Shown here piece after piece: positions 37,046-46,612 of a DNA stretch of 64,000 bases; positions within the stretch are counted from its first letter, which is position 1, and every line of letters starts with the position of its first letter. This stretch comes from Mycolicibacterium elephantis DSM 44368 (GTDB taxonomy: Bacteria; Actinomycetota; Actinomycetes; Mycobacteriales; Mycobacteriaceae). The translations under genes and the position numbers were made by a program. The notes under the pieces were generated by a model that worked only from the letters and a program-made list of their open reading frames with translations, ran no database searches and was not told the DNA's origin. Location of the stretch: positions 62,001 to 126,000 of the forward strand of contig NZ_ATDN01000010.1 in NCBI RefSeq assembly GCF_004014805.1. Reading direction: 5' to 3'.

Positions 37046-37653
37046 CCACGCCGCCGGGCCAGCCGCCCGAATACGGGCCGCCCCCGTCGGCCCACGGACA
37101 GCCGCCGTATCCCCCGCCGCCCGGGCAGCCGTATCCCCCGCCTCCCCCGCCGCCGTACTCGGCGCCACCGCCGGGCGGTTACTACCCGCCGCCGAAACCG
37201 AAGTCGAACTCCAACAAGGTCCTGCTGATCGTGCTGGGCGTCGTCGTCGGGCTGATCGTGCTCGTGGTCGCCGTCAGCATCGCGTTGTTCCTGATCGTCG
37301 GCAAGGACACCGTCACCGCGACGGACGTCAAGGTGGGCGACTGTCTCAAGGAGATCCCGTCCGGCGGCCGGGTGTTGACGGTGCAGACCACCTCGTGTGA
37401 CGAACCCCACGCCGGCGAGGTGTTCGCGGTGCTGTTGATGCCCGACGGGGATTTTCCCGGTCAGAGCGCCATCGACGACTACGCCGAGAAATGCAGCCCC
37501 GAGTTGGCCAGTTACTCGCCTGCCGCCATGGAGGACGACTCCATCCAGATGTTTGTGCTCTATCCCACTGCCGAAACCTGGGCCCAGGGCGACAGGGCCG
37601 TGACCTGCATCGCAACGCTGGAGCCGCCGCGCACGGGGTCCATCAAAGGGTGA
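37042..37653 (+). CDS. Proline-rich membrane protein with septum-formation-like domain (Rv0420c)
   Basis: 203 residues with GTG start overlapping the hydrolase stop (GTGA). About 50 Pro/Tyr/Gly-rich cytoplasmic residues (repeated YPPPP and PGQP units) lead to one TM helix (about 57-81). An extracytoplasmic domain follows with VGDCLKEIPSGGRVLTVQTTSCDEPHAGEVFAVL and later cysteines, the pattern of the 'septum formation' domain of actinobacterial membrane proteins. Role unknown; last gene of the thiC transcript. Confidence 0.85.
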   Translation: MTTPPGQPPEYGPPPSAHGQPPYPPPPGQPYPPPPPPPYSAPPPGGYYPPPKPKSNSNKVLLIVLGVVVGLIVLVVAVSIALFLIVGKDTVTATDVKVGDCLKEIPSGGRVLTVQTTSCDEPHAGEVFAVLLMPDGDFPGQSAIDDYAEKCSPELASYSPAAMEDDSIQMFVLYPTAETWAQGDRAVTCIATLEPPRTGSIKG

Positions 37654-37684
37654 TCGCTTTCGCCGAGGCGCACACGGGATTACG

Positions 37685-37701
37685 CGGTACCTGAGGTACC
37701 G
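37685..37701. promoter_or_regulatory. Perfect palindromic operator overlapping the monooxygenase promoter
   Basis: CGGTACC-TGA-GGTACCG, a perfect 7-bp inverted repeat 7 nt before the ATG at 37709. A -10-like TACCGT (37697-37702) lies inside the right arm. A bound repressor would block the promoter directly. The TetR-type protein encoded at 39460-40695 is the obvious candidate but is unproven. Confidence 0.6.
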
Positions 37702-37708
37702 TTTGAAC

Positions 37709-39196
37709 ATGCTTTCCGAGCAGTTCGATGCCGTCATCGTCGGCGCCGGTTTCGGCGGGATCGGCGCGGCCATTCAGCTCAAGCGGATGGGATACGAGAA
37801 CTTCGTGATCCTCGACCGCGAGGACGACCTGGGTGGCACCTGGCACGTCAACCGCTACCCCGGGCTGGCCGTCGACGTCCCGACGACGACGTACTCCTAC
37901 TTCTTCGAGCCGAACCCGAACTGGTCCCGGTTGTTCTCCACCGGTGACGAGATCAAGCAGTACGCCGCCGACGTCGCCGACAAGTACGACGTGCGCAGGC
38001 ATATGCGCTTCGGCACCACCGTCGAGGGCGCCCGCTGGGACGAAGAGGACAGGGTCTGGCGGGTGGCGTTGGCCGGCGGCGAGACGCTCACCGCGCGCTA
38101 TCTGATCACCGCCACCGGCTTTCTCTCGCAGCCGCACACCCCGGACATCCCGGGGATCACCGGCTTTTCGGGCAAGGTCATCCACACCACGGCGTGGGAC
38201 CACGACTACGACCTGACCGGCAAGCGGGTGGCGATCATCGGCACCGGCGCCACCGCGGTGCAGCTGATCCCCGAGCTCGCCAAGAAGGCGGCCGACCTGA
38301 CCGTCTATCAGCGCACCCCGATCTGGGTGGTGCCCAAGCTGGACTTCAAGTTCTCGCCGGGGGCCAAGCGGCTGTTCGCCCGAGTGCCGTTGGCGCAGCG
38401 GGCGATCCGCGCGATCACCGACTCGCTCTACGAGTTCTTCATCTACGTCGTGCTTCATCACCGGCAGCTGCTGTTCCGTCGCCTCAACATCACGGCCTCC
38501 GACCTGGCCAAACTGCACCGGTTCCTGTCGGTGCGCGATCCCGAGTTGCGCAAGAAGCTGACGCCGGATTACGACTTCGGGTGCAAGCGGCCGACGTTCT
38601 CCAACAGCTACTACCGCATTTTCACCAAGCCGCACGTGCACCTGCAGGCCAGTGGCATCGAACGCATCGAGCCCGACGGCATCGTCGCCAACGACGGCAC
38701 CAAGACCGACATCGACACGTTGGTGCTGGCCACCGGATTCGACCTGTGGGAGGCCAACTTCCCGGCGATCGAGATCGTCGGGCGGGAGGGCCGCAACCTC
38801 GGAAAGTGGTGGCGTGACAACCGGTTCCAGGCCTACCAGGGCGTGACGGTGCCCTACTTCCCCAACTACCTGAGCCTGGCCAGCCCGTACGCATTCCTCG
38901 GGTTGAACTTCTTCAACACGATGGAATATCAAATGCGCCATATGGATCGGCTGTTCGGGGAGCTGAAACGGCGCGGCGCCACCACCTTCGAAGTCACCGA
39001 GGACGCCAACAGCCGCTATCTGGACCGGATGACCGACCTCATCCAGGACTCGGTGTTCACCGCCGGCAGCTGCGCGACGTCGCGCTCGTATTACTTCGAC
39101 CCCGCGGGAGAGGCGTCGCTTCTTCGGCCGATGCCCACCCGCACGGCACTCAAAGAGGCATCGACTTTTCCGTTGAGCGACTACCAGATTGCGTGA
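37709..39196 (+). CDS. Flavin-binding Baeyer-Villiger-type monooxygenase
   Basis: 495 residues from ATG at 37709. Two Rossmann motifs are seen: FAD site VIVGAGFGGIG (10-19) and NADPH site AIIGTGATAVQ (176-185). Between them is the BVMO fingerprint FSGKVIHTTAWD (153-164). GGTWHVNRYPGLAVDVP is the other conserved BVMO segment. The enzyme would insert oxygen next to a ketone or act on a related hydrophobic substrate with NADPH and O2; substrate unknown. It sits after a perfect palindrome and before a small membrane-protein gene and a TetR regulator gene. Confidence 0.92.
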   Translation: MLSEQFDAVIVGAGFGGIGAAIQLKRMGYENFVILDREDDLGGTWHVNRYPGLAVDVPTTTYSYFFEPNPNWSRLFSTGDEIKQYAADVADKYDVRRHMRFGTTVEGARWDEEDRVWRVALAGGETLTARYLITATGFLSQPHTPDIPGITGFSGKVIHTTAWDHDYDLTGKRVAIIGTGATAVQLIPELAKKAADLTVYQRTPIWVVPKLDFKFSPGAKRLFARVPLAQRAIRAITDSLYEFFIYVVLHHRQLLFRRLNITASDLAKLHRFLSVRDPELRKKLTPDYDFGCKRPTFSNSYYRIFTKPHVHLQASGIERIEPDGIVANDGTKTDIDTLVLATGFDLWEANFPAIEIVGREGRNLGKWWRDNRFQAYQGVTVPYFPNYLSLASPYAFLGLNFFNTMEYQMRHMDRLFGELKRRGATTFEVTEDANSRYLDRMTDLIQDSVFTAGSCATSRSYYFDPAGEASLLRPMPTRTALKEASTFPLSDYQIA

Positions 39197-39214
39197 TCAG
39201 AGAGGAACACCGCT

Positions 39215-39493
39215 GTGCCCGTGGACGAATCAGGAAGCAACTCGCGTGCCGCCACGCTCGCCGGCCTGACCCTGGCCGGGGCGGGGTTGGCGCACTTCGT
39301 CAAGCCTGAGCTGTTCGATTCGATCACCGAAAAGGCATTCGGCCACAGCCGTCGCGAAACGATCTACACCAACGGCGCCATCGAGACCGCGCTCGGGCTC
39401 GGCCTCGCGGCGCGTAAGACCCGCAAGCTGGCGCTGCTCGGCACCGTCGGCTACGTCGTCTATCTCGCGGGCAACGTCGCGCGTAACCGGTAG
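39215..39493 (+). CDS. Small DoxX-like membrane protein
   Basis: 92 residues with GTG start; AGAGGAA lies about 8 nt upstream. The sequence has the pattern ATLAGLTLAGAGLAHFVKPELFDSITEKAFG, then GAIETALGLGLAARKTRKLALLGTVGYVVYLAGNVARN: three short hydrophobic helices with the AHF-P-FD motif common in DoxX-like mycobacterial proteins. It follows the monooxygenase by 18 nt, so the two are probably co-transcribed. Its 3' end overlaps the convergent TetR gene by 34 nt. Confidence 0.78.
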   Translation: MPVDESGSNSRAATLAGLTLAGAGLAHFVKPELFDSITEKAFGHSRRETIYTNGAIETALGLGLAARKTRKLALLGTVGYVVYLAGNVARNR

Positions 39494-40695
39494 CGGCCCA
39501 ACAGCGTCAGGTCGAGCAGCCGCTGCAGCATGAGGTGGCTCTGCGGCGAGTTGTCGTAGCGGGTCAACCGGCCCAGGTCGATCACCAGCGACATCGCCGC
39601 GTGCACGGCGAACCTCGCCTGACCGGGCGTCCACTCCGGCCGCACCGCGACCACCAGGTCGACCCACGACTCCACGGTGGCGCGCTGCATGTTGCGCAGG
39701 ATCTTCTGGTCGGCCGCGGTCATGTTGAGCCGCTCGGTGTAGTACACGTAGTCCAGTTCCGGCTGGTCGAACGACCGCTCGACGTAGGCGTCGATGATCG
39801 CGGTCAGCGCGTCCTCCGGGTCGGGGTAGGTGCTCGTGATCGTCGCGAGCTCCGCAGACAACCGGTCGGCCGCCCGCCGGAACGCGGCGGCGAGGATGTC
39901 GCTCTTGCCGGAGAAGTAGCGGTAGATCCCGGACGCCGGCATGCCCACGGCGGCAGCGATCTCCTCCATGCTGGTCTCGCGGTAGCCCTTGATGTTGAAC
40001 AGCCACATCGACTCGGTCAGCAGCGCTTCGTACTTCGACGAGTCGGCCGGGGCGCGCACCCGCGGCTGCGGCGCGGCCTCCGCGAGGTCCGGCAGGTCGG
40101 TGGTCAGCACCGCCTGGGCGAGGTCGGCCAGCAGCGCGCGGACCTGGATGGCAGGCAGCTTGGCCCGGTGATCGACGATGCTGCCGATCACCGACAGCGC
40201 CGCGATGGACAGCGTCCACCGCTGCCGCGAGGACAGTCCCGGACGAATCGCGTTCAGCGGCCGCTGAATTCGGTGGTTCACGACGCGCATCTGCGCGATG
40301 AGCGTGGCCTGGTCGTCGCCGCGCAGGTACCGGCCCTCCCACCGATACAGCCCTCCGGAGGCCCGGTTGCGCATCGCGGTGTCGATGAGCGCCGCGATCA
40401 ACCGGTTGAGCAGGTCCTGCGGATCGTCGAGCTCGACGTCGTCGGCGAACGTCGTGCAGTCCACCAACTGCTGCCCCAGGTTCAGCACCGCGTCCCGGAA
40501 CAACTCGTACTTGCTCGCGTAGTGGCGGTACAGCGCGGCGGCGGAGATGCCGACGCGTGACGCGATGGCCTCCATGCTCACGCCGTAATATCCCACGGCG
40601 CTGAACGCCTCGGCCGACGCCTGCGCGATCTGGGCCTTGCGGTCCTTCGGCCGGCGCCGCACCGCGTCAGGGCGGGGTGAACCGCTGGGCGACAT
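39460..40695 (-). CDS. Tandem TetR-family regulator (two TetR modules in one chain)
   Basis: 411 residues, twice the usual TetR length. Two N-terminal-type helix-turn-helix modules are visible: residues about 18-66 (AEAFSAVGYYGVSMEAIASRVGISAAALYRHYASKYELF) and about 215-262 (ESMWLFNIKGYRETSMEEIAAAVGMPASGIYRYFSGKSDIL), each followed by its own helical ligand/dimer region. ATG at 40695 is chosen; a GTG further upstream would add ten residues. The 3' end overlaps the convergent DoxX-like gene. It likely regulates the neighbouring monooxygenase operon. Confidence 0.9.
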   Translation of the reverse strand: MSPSGSPRPDAVRRRPKDRKAQIAQASAEAFSAVGYYGVSMEAIASRVGISAAALYRHYASKYELFRDAVLNLGQQLVDCTTFADDVELDDPQDLLNRLIAALIDTAMRNRASGGLYRWEGRYLRGDDQATLIAQMRVVNHRIQRPLNAIRPGLSSRQRWTLSIAALSVIGSIVDHRAKLPAIQVRALLADLAQAVLTTDLPDLAEAAPQPRVRAPADSSKYEALLTESMWLFNIKGYRETSMEEIAAAVGMPASGIYRYFSGKSDILAAAFRRAADRLSAELATITSTYPDPEDALTAIIDAYVERSFDQPELDYVYYTERLNMTAADQKILRNMQRATVESWVDLVVAVRPEWTPGQARFAVHAAMSLVIDLGRLTRYDNSPQSHLMLQRLLDLTLLGRYRLRATLPAR

Positions 40696-40793
40696 GGCAC
40701 TCACGATAACTGACCTTACGGACACATATCTGCCGACTTCGCCTCGAAACTATCGGCAAAGCCTTCGCGGGAGAAAGAATAGTCGTTAACATA

Positions 40794-41024
40794 ATGGGGG
40801 TGTTGAGCGCGCTGCGGAAGGTACTGAGCTTCCGGGTGACGGTCGGCGAGTCGATCATGGTGGCGCTGGTCGTCGGCACCCCCTACCTGATCGTCGGCGT
40901 CTTCTGGTCCAGCACTCACACCGATCATCTGCAGCACATGAACGACATCGACCTGGTGATTTCCTATCTGGGTTCGATCGTATCGTGGCCGGTGCTGTTG
41001 TTCTCCGACGTTTGCATGACCTGA
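40794..41024 (+). CDS. Small membrane protein, partner of the next gene
   Basis: 76 residues with two hydrophobic segments (about 18-37 and 52-73). The order TM, His-rich loop (STHTDHLQHM), TM with SWPVLLFSDVCMT resembles the 91-residue protein encoded at 4923-5198. ATG at 40794 is used; GTG at 40800 is possible. It is divergent from the TetR gene across 98 bp and 11 nt upstream of another membrane-protein gene. No function is known. Confidence 0.7.
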   Translation: MGVLSALRKVLSFRVTVGESIMVALVVGTPYLIVGVFWSSTHTDHLQHMNDIDLVISYLGSIVSWPVLLFSDVCMT

Positions 41025-41035
41025 ATGGAGGCCTC

Positions 41036-41377
41036 TTGAGCCAACGGCACCACCGCCTCGCCTACACCGGCATCATCGCCGCGGTCCTGTTGGGTATCGG
41101 GTTGTTCGCGATGAACTTCCCGGTCTTCCTCGACACCTACGACCAGTGGGGCTTCCAGATCAAGTGCGGGACCGGTTACGTCTCCGATCTGACCCAGGCC
41201 GCCGCGGTGGTCGGCGACACCAACTACGTCGACGAATGCGAGACCGCGCTGCTGACCCGGCGGCTGTGGACGATTCCGCTGGCCGTGATCAGCGGCCTGG
41301 TGCTGCTCGGCGTCGTCGTCGCGTCGGCGACGACCTCGGTGCGCGAATCTTTGGTACCGCACCACGACGCGGACTGA
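41036..41377 (+). CDS. Small two-TM membrane protein, TTG start
   Basis: 113 residues from TTG at 41036, placed by GGAGG at 41027-41031. One TM helix at about 11-31 (GIIAAVLLGIGLFAMNF), an extracytoplasmic loop with two cysteines (KCGTGYV...YVDECETALL) likely disulphide-linked, then a second TM at about 78-98. Together with the preceding gene it looks like a small membrane pair. Homology to a known family is not recognised. Confidence 0.72.
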   Translation: MSQRHHRLAYTGIIAAVLLGIGLFAMNFPVFLDTYDQWGFQIKCGTGYVSDLTQAAAVVGDTNYVDECETALLTRRLWTIPLAVISGLVLLGVVVASATTSVRESLVPHHDAD

Positions 41378-41379
41378 CC

Positions 41380-41385
41380 TAGCAT
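41380..41385 (+). promoter_or_regulatory. -10 box of a leaderless promoter for the permease gene
   Basis: TAGCAT ends 6 nt before the GTG start at 41392, with no ribosome-binding site. It overlaps the 3' edge of the previous gene's stop region. Confidence 0.45.
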
Positions 41386-41391
41386 TTCGGC

Positions 41392-42612
41392 GTGAGCACG
41401 CCGGAGCCTCCCGCGCTGCACCGGCGGCTGGGCACCGTCGACGCCGTCACCATCGGGCTCGGCTCGATGATGGGCGCCGGCGTCTTCGTCGCCTTCGCTC
41501 CCGCGGCCGCCGCCGCGGCGTCCGGCCTGCTGCTCGGTCTGGTGGTGGCCGCCGTCGTGGCCTACTGCAACGCCACGTCGTCGGCCCGGCTGGCCGCGTT
41601 GTATCCGCAGTCCGGCGGCACCTACGTCTACGCCAGGGAGCGGCTCGGCGCGTTCTGGGGTTACCTCGCGGGGTGGAGCTTCATCGGCGGCAAGAGCGCG
41701 TCCTGCGCGGCCATGGCGCTGACGGTCGGCTACTACCTGTGGCCGGACTGGGCGCACGCCGTCGCGGTGGCCGCCGTCGTGGCGCTGACGGCGGTGAACT
41801 ACGCGGGCATCCAGAAGTCGGCGCTGCTGACCCGGGTGCTCGTCGCCGTCGTGCTCGCGGTGCTGGCCGGGGTGGTCGTGATCGTGCTGGGCTTCGGTGA
41901 CATCGACACCGCGCGGCTGGAGCTGCGCGACGACGTCTCCGCGGGCGGCGTGTTGCAGGCCGCCGGGCTGCTGTTCTTCGCGTTCGCCGGCTATGCCCGG
42001 ATCGCCACGCTCGGCGAGGAAGTACGCGACCCCGCCAAGACGATCCCGCGCGCGATCCCGATCGCGCTGGCCATCACGCTGGTGGTGTACGCCGCCGTCG
42101 CGGTCGCCGTGTTGTCCGAATTGGGCAGCCACACCCTGGCTTCGGCGACAGCACCGTTGGCCGACGCCGTGCGGTCGGCGGGGTTTGCGCCGTTCGAGCC
42201 GGTGGTGCGGGCCGGTGCGACCGTCGCGGCGCTCGGCTCGCTGCTCGCGTTGATCCTCGGGGTGTCGCGAACGACGCTGGCGATAGCGCGCGACGGGCAC
42301 CTGCCCACCGCGCTTGCGGCGGTACATCCGCGCTTCGGCAGCCCGCACCACGCCGACGTCGCGGTCGGCGTGGTCGTGGCCGTCGTCGCCGCGGTGGTCG
42401 ACGTGCGCAGCGCGATCGGGTTCTCCTCGTTTGCCGTGCTGGTGTACTACGCGATCGCCAACGCCGCGGCGTTCACCTTGGGGCGCAGGGTGATTCCCAC
42501 CGCAGGGCTCATCGGCTGTCTGGTCCTGGCGTTCTCGCTGCCGGCCTGGCCGGTGATCGTCGGCGCATCTGTGGTGCTGATGGGTGCGCTGGCCTACCGT
42601 CTTACAGCGTGA
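41392..42612 (+). CDS. APC-superfamily amino-acid permease
   Basis: 406 residues, about 11-12 TM helices, GTG start. The N-terminal substrate/ion motif TVDAVTIGLGSMMGAGVFVAFAPAA is the classic APC TM1 break (G-S-M-M-G-A-G). FFAFAGYARIATLGEEVRDPAKTIPRAI is the TM6/loop signature, and SRTTLAIARDGHLP follows TM8. Substrate not predictable; cationic or neutral amino acids are typical. It converges on the peptidase genes, with a 47-bp gap. Confidence 0.9.
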   Translation: MSTPEPPALHRRLGTVDAVTIGLGSMMGAGVFVAFAPAAAAAASGLLLGLVVAAVVAYCNATSSARLAALYPQSGGTYVYARERLGAFWGYLAGWSFIGGKSASCAAMALTVGYYLWPDWAHAVAVAAVVALTAVNYAGIQKSALLTRVLVAVVLAVLAGVVVIVLGFGDIDTARLELRDDVSAGGVLQAAGLLFFAFAGYARIATLGEEVRDPAKTIPRAIPIALAITLVVYAAVAVAVLSELGSHTLASATAPLADAVRSAGFAPFEPVVRAGATVAALGSLLALILGVSRTTLAIARDGHLPTALAAVHPRFGSPHHADVAVGVVVAVVAAVVDVRSAIGFSSFAVLVYYAIANAAAFTLGRRVIPTAGLIGCLVLAFSLPAWPVIVGASVVLMGALAYRLTA

Positions 42613-42659
42613 ATCCCCTGACGTTCACCGGGATCGCGCTGGGTTCGGGTTTCGGAAGG

Positions 42660-44105
42660 CTAGCGGGCGCCCCGCTGCCGCTGCTCCTGAGCCGGAACAC
42701 CGTTGACGCCGTCGATCGACTGCGCGTAGGTCGCGACGGCGAACGCAGCGGCCGAACCCATCACCGCGAGCGCATCCCGGTTGATGTTGTCGACGGTGTC
42801 GCGCCGGGTGCGGTAGTTCGGGTCGAAGGCGATGCCGGCGTGCCCGCCCCAAAGACGGGCCTGCGCTTCGGATTTGCGCTGAGACGAGCCGGCGGTCAAC
42901 CCGCCGATCGGCACGCCGACGGACAGGAACGCGTTGTAGTCGGTGATCCTGCTCAGCGGCATGTCGGCCGGCCGCACACCCGCCGAGTAGAGATAGCCGG
43001 CGAGCGTGCGCTCGATACCGGCCGATCCCTCCGGCACCGCGTGTACCGGGATGTCGGGGTTGGGCTGCGCCGACTGGTCGCCGTCGTAGGTGAAGTAGCC
43101 CGCGTTCGACGACCCGACCATGTCGAAGTCCAGGTACAGCGCGATCTGGCTGAGTTGTTCGGCGGACAGCCCGCGCAGATAGCTTGTCGCGCCGGCGAGC
43201 CCGTTCTCCTCCGAGCCCCAGAACGCGAATCGCACGGCGTTGGTCGTGCGCGGTTGCGACCCCAGCGCCGATGCGGTCTCCAACAGCGCCGCGACCCCGG
43301 AGCCGTTGTCGTTGACGCCGGGGCTGGCGGCCGAGCTGTCCAGGTGCGCCCCGGCCATCACGACGTTGCTGGTATCACCGGTCTTGGTCTGGGCCAGCAC
43401 ATTTCGGCCCTTGGCCAGCACGGGCTTGCTGTCCAGCACCAGCGCCACGCGGGCGGTGGTGCGGCGCAGTGCCGCGTTGGTGGCCGTGTCGATGATGCCG
43501 ACCGGCACGGTCAGCCCACGGTAGTAGCCCGGCGGGAACAGGCCGCTGCGGCCCTCTTCGCTGACGACGAGAAGGCCGACCGCGCCCTCGCCGACGGCCA
43601 CGTTCTGCTTGTCGACGACCGAGCACCCGGTGTCGTCGACGACTGAGATCGCACCCTTGACCGAAACGCCGTCGTAATCGGAGGCGCGGCACCCCGCCGG
43701 TTTCCCGGGCCGCAGCGTGATCGCCTTCAGCCCGCCCGGTGGTGTGCTGATCAGCAGCGACGCCTGGTCGACGTGATGGTCACGACCGTTGACCGTCAGC
43801 TTCGGGTCGCCGCCCTCCATCCGGTCGAGCCGCTCGTACTCCGGCGTCTCGACGTCGAAACCCTTGTCCCGCAGGAACTGCGCGACATACTCCACGCTGG
43901 CGGCCAACCCGGCGGTGCCCTGCCCGCGGTTGCCGTCATTGGCGTCGGCGATCTCCTGCAGCTTGTCCAGGTGGGTGTACATCCCGTCGGCGGTGACGGC
44001 ATCGGCCAACTCGCGGGCGAACTGAGCAGGCGACGGTCGGTCGTCGCCTCGCGAGCAGGACATCAGCACGGCCACCACCGCGATGAGCGCCGCCCACCTC
44101 ATCAT
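42660..44105 (-). CDS. LpqL-like lipoprotein aminopeptidase (M28), second tandem copy
   Basis: 481 residues. Lipoprotein signal MMRWAALIAVVAVLMSC, lipidated Cys17. A protease-associated (PA) insert (about 125-225) lies within an M28 zinc-peptidase domain: GAHLDSSAASPGVNDNGSGVAALLET (His/Asp ligands), FWGSEENGLAG (catalytic Glu pair) and DFDMVGS. The ATG overlaps the stop of the upstream lpqL (ATGA). It aligns along its whole length with that neighbour, so the pair arose by tandem duplication. Probably surface-anchored. Confidence 0.9.
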   Translation of the reverse strand: MMRWAALIAVVAVLMSCSRGDDRPSPAQFARELADAVTADGMYTHLDKLQEIADANDGNRGQGTAGLAASVEYVAQFLRDKGFDVETPEYERLDRMEGGDPKLTVNGRDHHVDQASLLISTPPGGLKAITLRPGKPAGCRASDYDGVSVKGAISVVDDTGCSVVDKQNVAVGEGAVGLLVVSEEGRSGLFPPGYYRGLTVPVGIIDTATNAALRRTTARVALVLDSKPVLAKGRNVLAQTKTGDTSNVVMAGAHLDSSAASPGVNDNGSGVAALLETASALGSQPRTTNAVRFAFWGSEENGLAGATSYLRGLSAEQLSQIALYLDFDMVGSSNAGYFTYDGDQSAQPNPDIPVHAVPEGSAGIERTLAGYLYSAGVRPADMPLSRITDYNAFLSVGVPIGGLTAGSSQRKSEAQARLWGGHAGIAFDPNYRTRRDTVDNINRDALAVMGSAAAFAVATYAQSIDGVNGVPAQEQRQRGAR

Positions 44106-45610
44106 GATTCCAGCGCATGACGGGTGCGGTCCTCACGGATCGGAATGCCGTTGCGGCCGCCCTGGTCCTGCGCATAGATCCCGACGGCGTACGCCACGCC
44201 TTTGCCGTTGATCTCCAACGCGGTTCGGCTGATGTGTTCCAGCGTGTCCGAGGCCTTGTGGTAGTTGGGGTCGAACGGTTCACCGGCCCGGCCGCCCCAT
44301 CGCTCCGCTTGTTGCTCGGTCATCTCCGCCTCCGCGCCCGAGAACAGGCCGCCCGCGGGAATGCCGGCAAGGGTGAAGCTGCTGTAGTCGGACCGGCCTT
44401 CGAAGTTGATGTCGGCGGGCGACTTTCCGGCACCGTCCAGATAGGCGACCAGCGTGCGCTCGATACCCGCCGAGCCCTCGGGCACCCGCGGGACGGGCTG
44501 GTTGTGGTCGGGCGGCGCGGACTGGTCGCCGTCGATCGTGAAGTAGCCCGCGTTGGGCGACGCGATCATGTCGAAGTTCAGGTACAGCGAGATGTCCCTG
44601 AGCTCATCGACGTTCAACGATGCCACATAGTCGCTGGAGCCGAGCAGGCCGTTTTCCTCTGCGCCCCAGAACCCGAACCGCACCGCGTAGTTGACGTCCG
44701 GCGAAGCGCCCAACTGCAGCGCGGTCTCCAGAACCGCCGACACCCCGGAGCCGTTGTCGTTGATCCCGGGCCCCTCGGGAACGCTGTCCAGGTGCGCACC
44801 GACCATCACGACGTTGTCGGTGGAGCCGGTCTTGGTCTGGGTGATGACGTTGCGGGTGCGTTCGATATGCACGCCGGCCTCGAGGATGAGCCTGGTGTCG
44901 CCCGGGTCGGCACGCAGCCGCTCGCCGACGGCCTTGGTGACGCTGACGACGGGGATCTTGACCTCGGTCTCCTCCCCGAGCGTGCCACCCATCTCGTCGC
45001 CCTCCTCGTTGTTGGCGACGACCAGCGCCACCGCCCCACGCTCGGCAGCGGCGCTTTCCTTGTCGGAGAACGGGCAGGTTCCGCGGTCCACGAGCACGAC
45101 CGCGCCGGCGACCGGGAGCCCGTCGTAGTCAGACGGCGTACAACCAGGTGAGTCCTCGACGCGGGCAGGCACCAGCGGCCCCGATACTCCTTCGGGCGGC
45201 GTGCCGATGGTGAAGTTCAGCGGCTTGGCGGCGATGTTGGCGCCGCCGACGGTGAGCGACGGCTCCTCGGCGAACGGGATACGCACCTCGAACTCCGGAG
45301 TTTCCACCTCGAAACCCTTGTCCCGCAGTGTGTTCACCACGTAGTCCACGCTGGCGTCGTAGCCGGGCGTGCCCAACGCGCGGTTGCCGCCGTGCTCGTC
45401 GGCGATCTCCTGGAGCCTGGTCAGGTGCGCCGACATCGCATCGACCGTCACCCGGTCGCCGAGCGTCCGCGCGAAGTCGGTGGCCGCCGCGCTGGGGCCT
45501 GCGGGTGTGGACGGCGTCGGTTTCTCGCGCTCGTCGCGGCCGCATCCGCCCAGGATGACGACGGCGACAGCCGCCAGGGCGAGCAATTTCGACGACAGTG
45601 TGTGCCTCAT
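44102..45610 (-). CDS. lpqL: Lipoprotein aminopeptidase LpqL (M28 family)
   Basis: 502 residues (Rv0418 LpqL is 500, from memory). Lipobox LGGC gives lipidated Cys23. A PA domain (about 135-240; GAVVLVDRGTCPFSDKESAAAERGAVALVVAN) lies within the M28 fold. Zinc-site motifs are GAHLDSVPEGPGINDNGSG, FWGAEENGLLGSSDYV and NFDMIASPNAGYF. The enzyme should release N-terminal residues from peptides outside the membrane. It is 53 nt downstream of thiG and may share its transcript. The start is ATG 45610; upstream in-frame codons extend into the gap without support. Confidence 0.93.
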   Translation of the reverse strand: MRHTLSSKLLALAAVAVVILGGCGRDEREKPTPSTPAGPSAAATDFARTLGDRVTVDAMSAHLTRLQEIADEHGGNRALGTPGYDASVDYVVNTLRDKGFEVETPEFEVRIPFAEEPSLTVGGANIAAKPLNFTIGTPPEGVSGPLVPARVEDSPGCTPSDYDGLPVAGAVVLVDRGTCPFSDKESAAAERGAVALVVANNEEGDEMGGTLGEETEVKIPVVSVTKAVGERLRADPGDTRLILEAGVHIERTRNVITQTKTGSTDNVVMVGAHLDSVPEGPGINDNGSGVSAVLETALQLGASPDVNYAVRFGFWGAEENGLLGSSDYVASLNVDELRDISLYLNFDMIASPNAGYFTIDGDQSAPPDHNQPVPRVPEGSAGIERTLVAYLDGAGKSPADINFEGRSDYSSFTLAGIPAGGLFSGAEAEMTEQQAERWGGRAGEPFDPNYHKASDTLEHISRTALEINGKGVAYAVGIYAQDQGGRNGIPIREDRTRHALES

Positions 45611-45663
45611 CGCCCACCACGGTAGCGGCAAGCCCGAACGTCGCGCCTGTTACGCGAGACCAT

Positions 45664-46608
<945 letters not shown>

Positions 46609-46612
<4 letters not shown>

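Noticed and set aside
37645..38941. Minus-strand ORF opposite the monooxygenase
   Set aside because: Antisense to a gene with complete FAD and NADPH motifs; composition is shadow-like.
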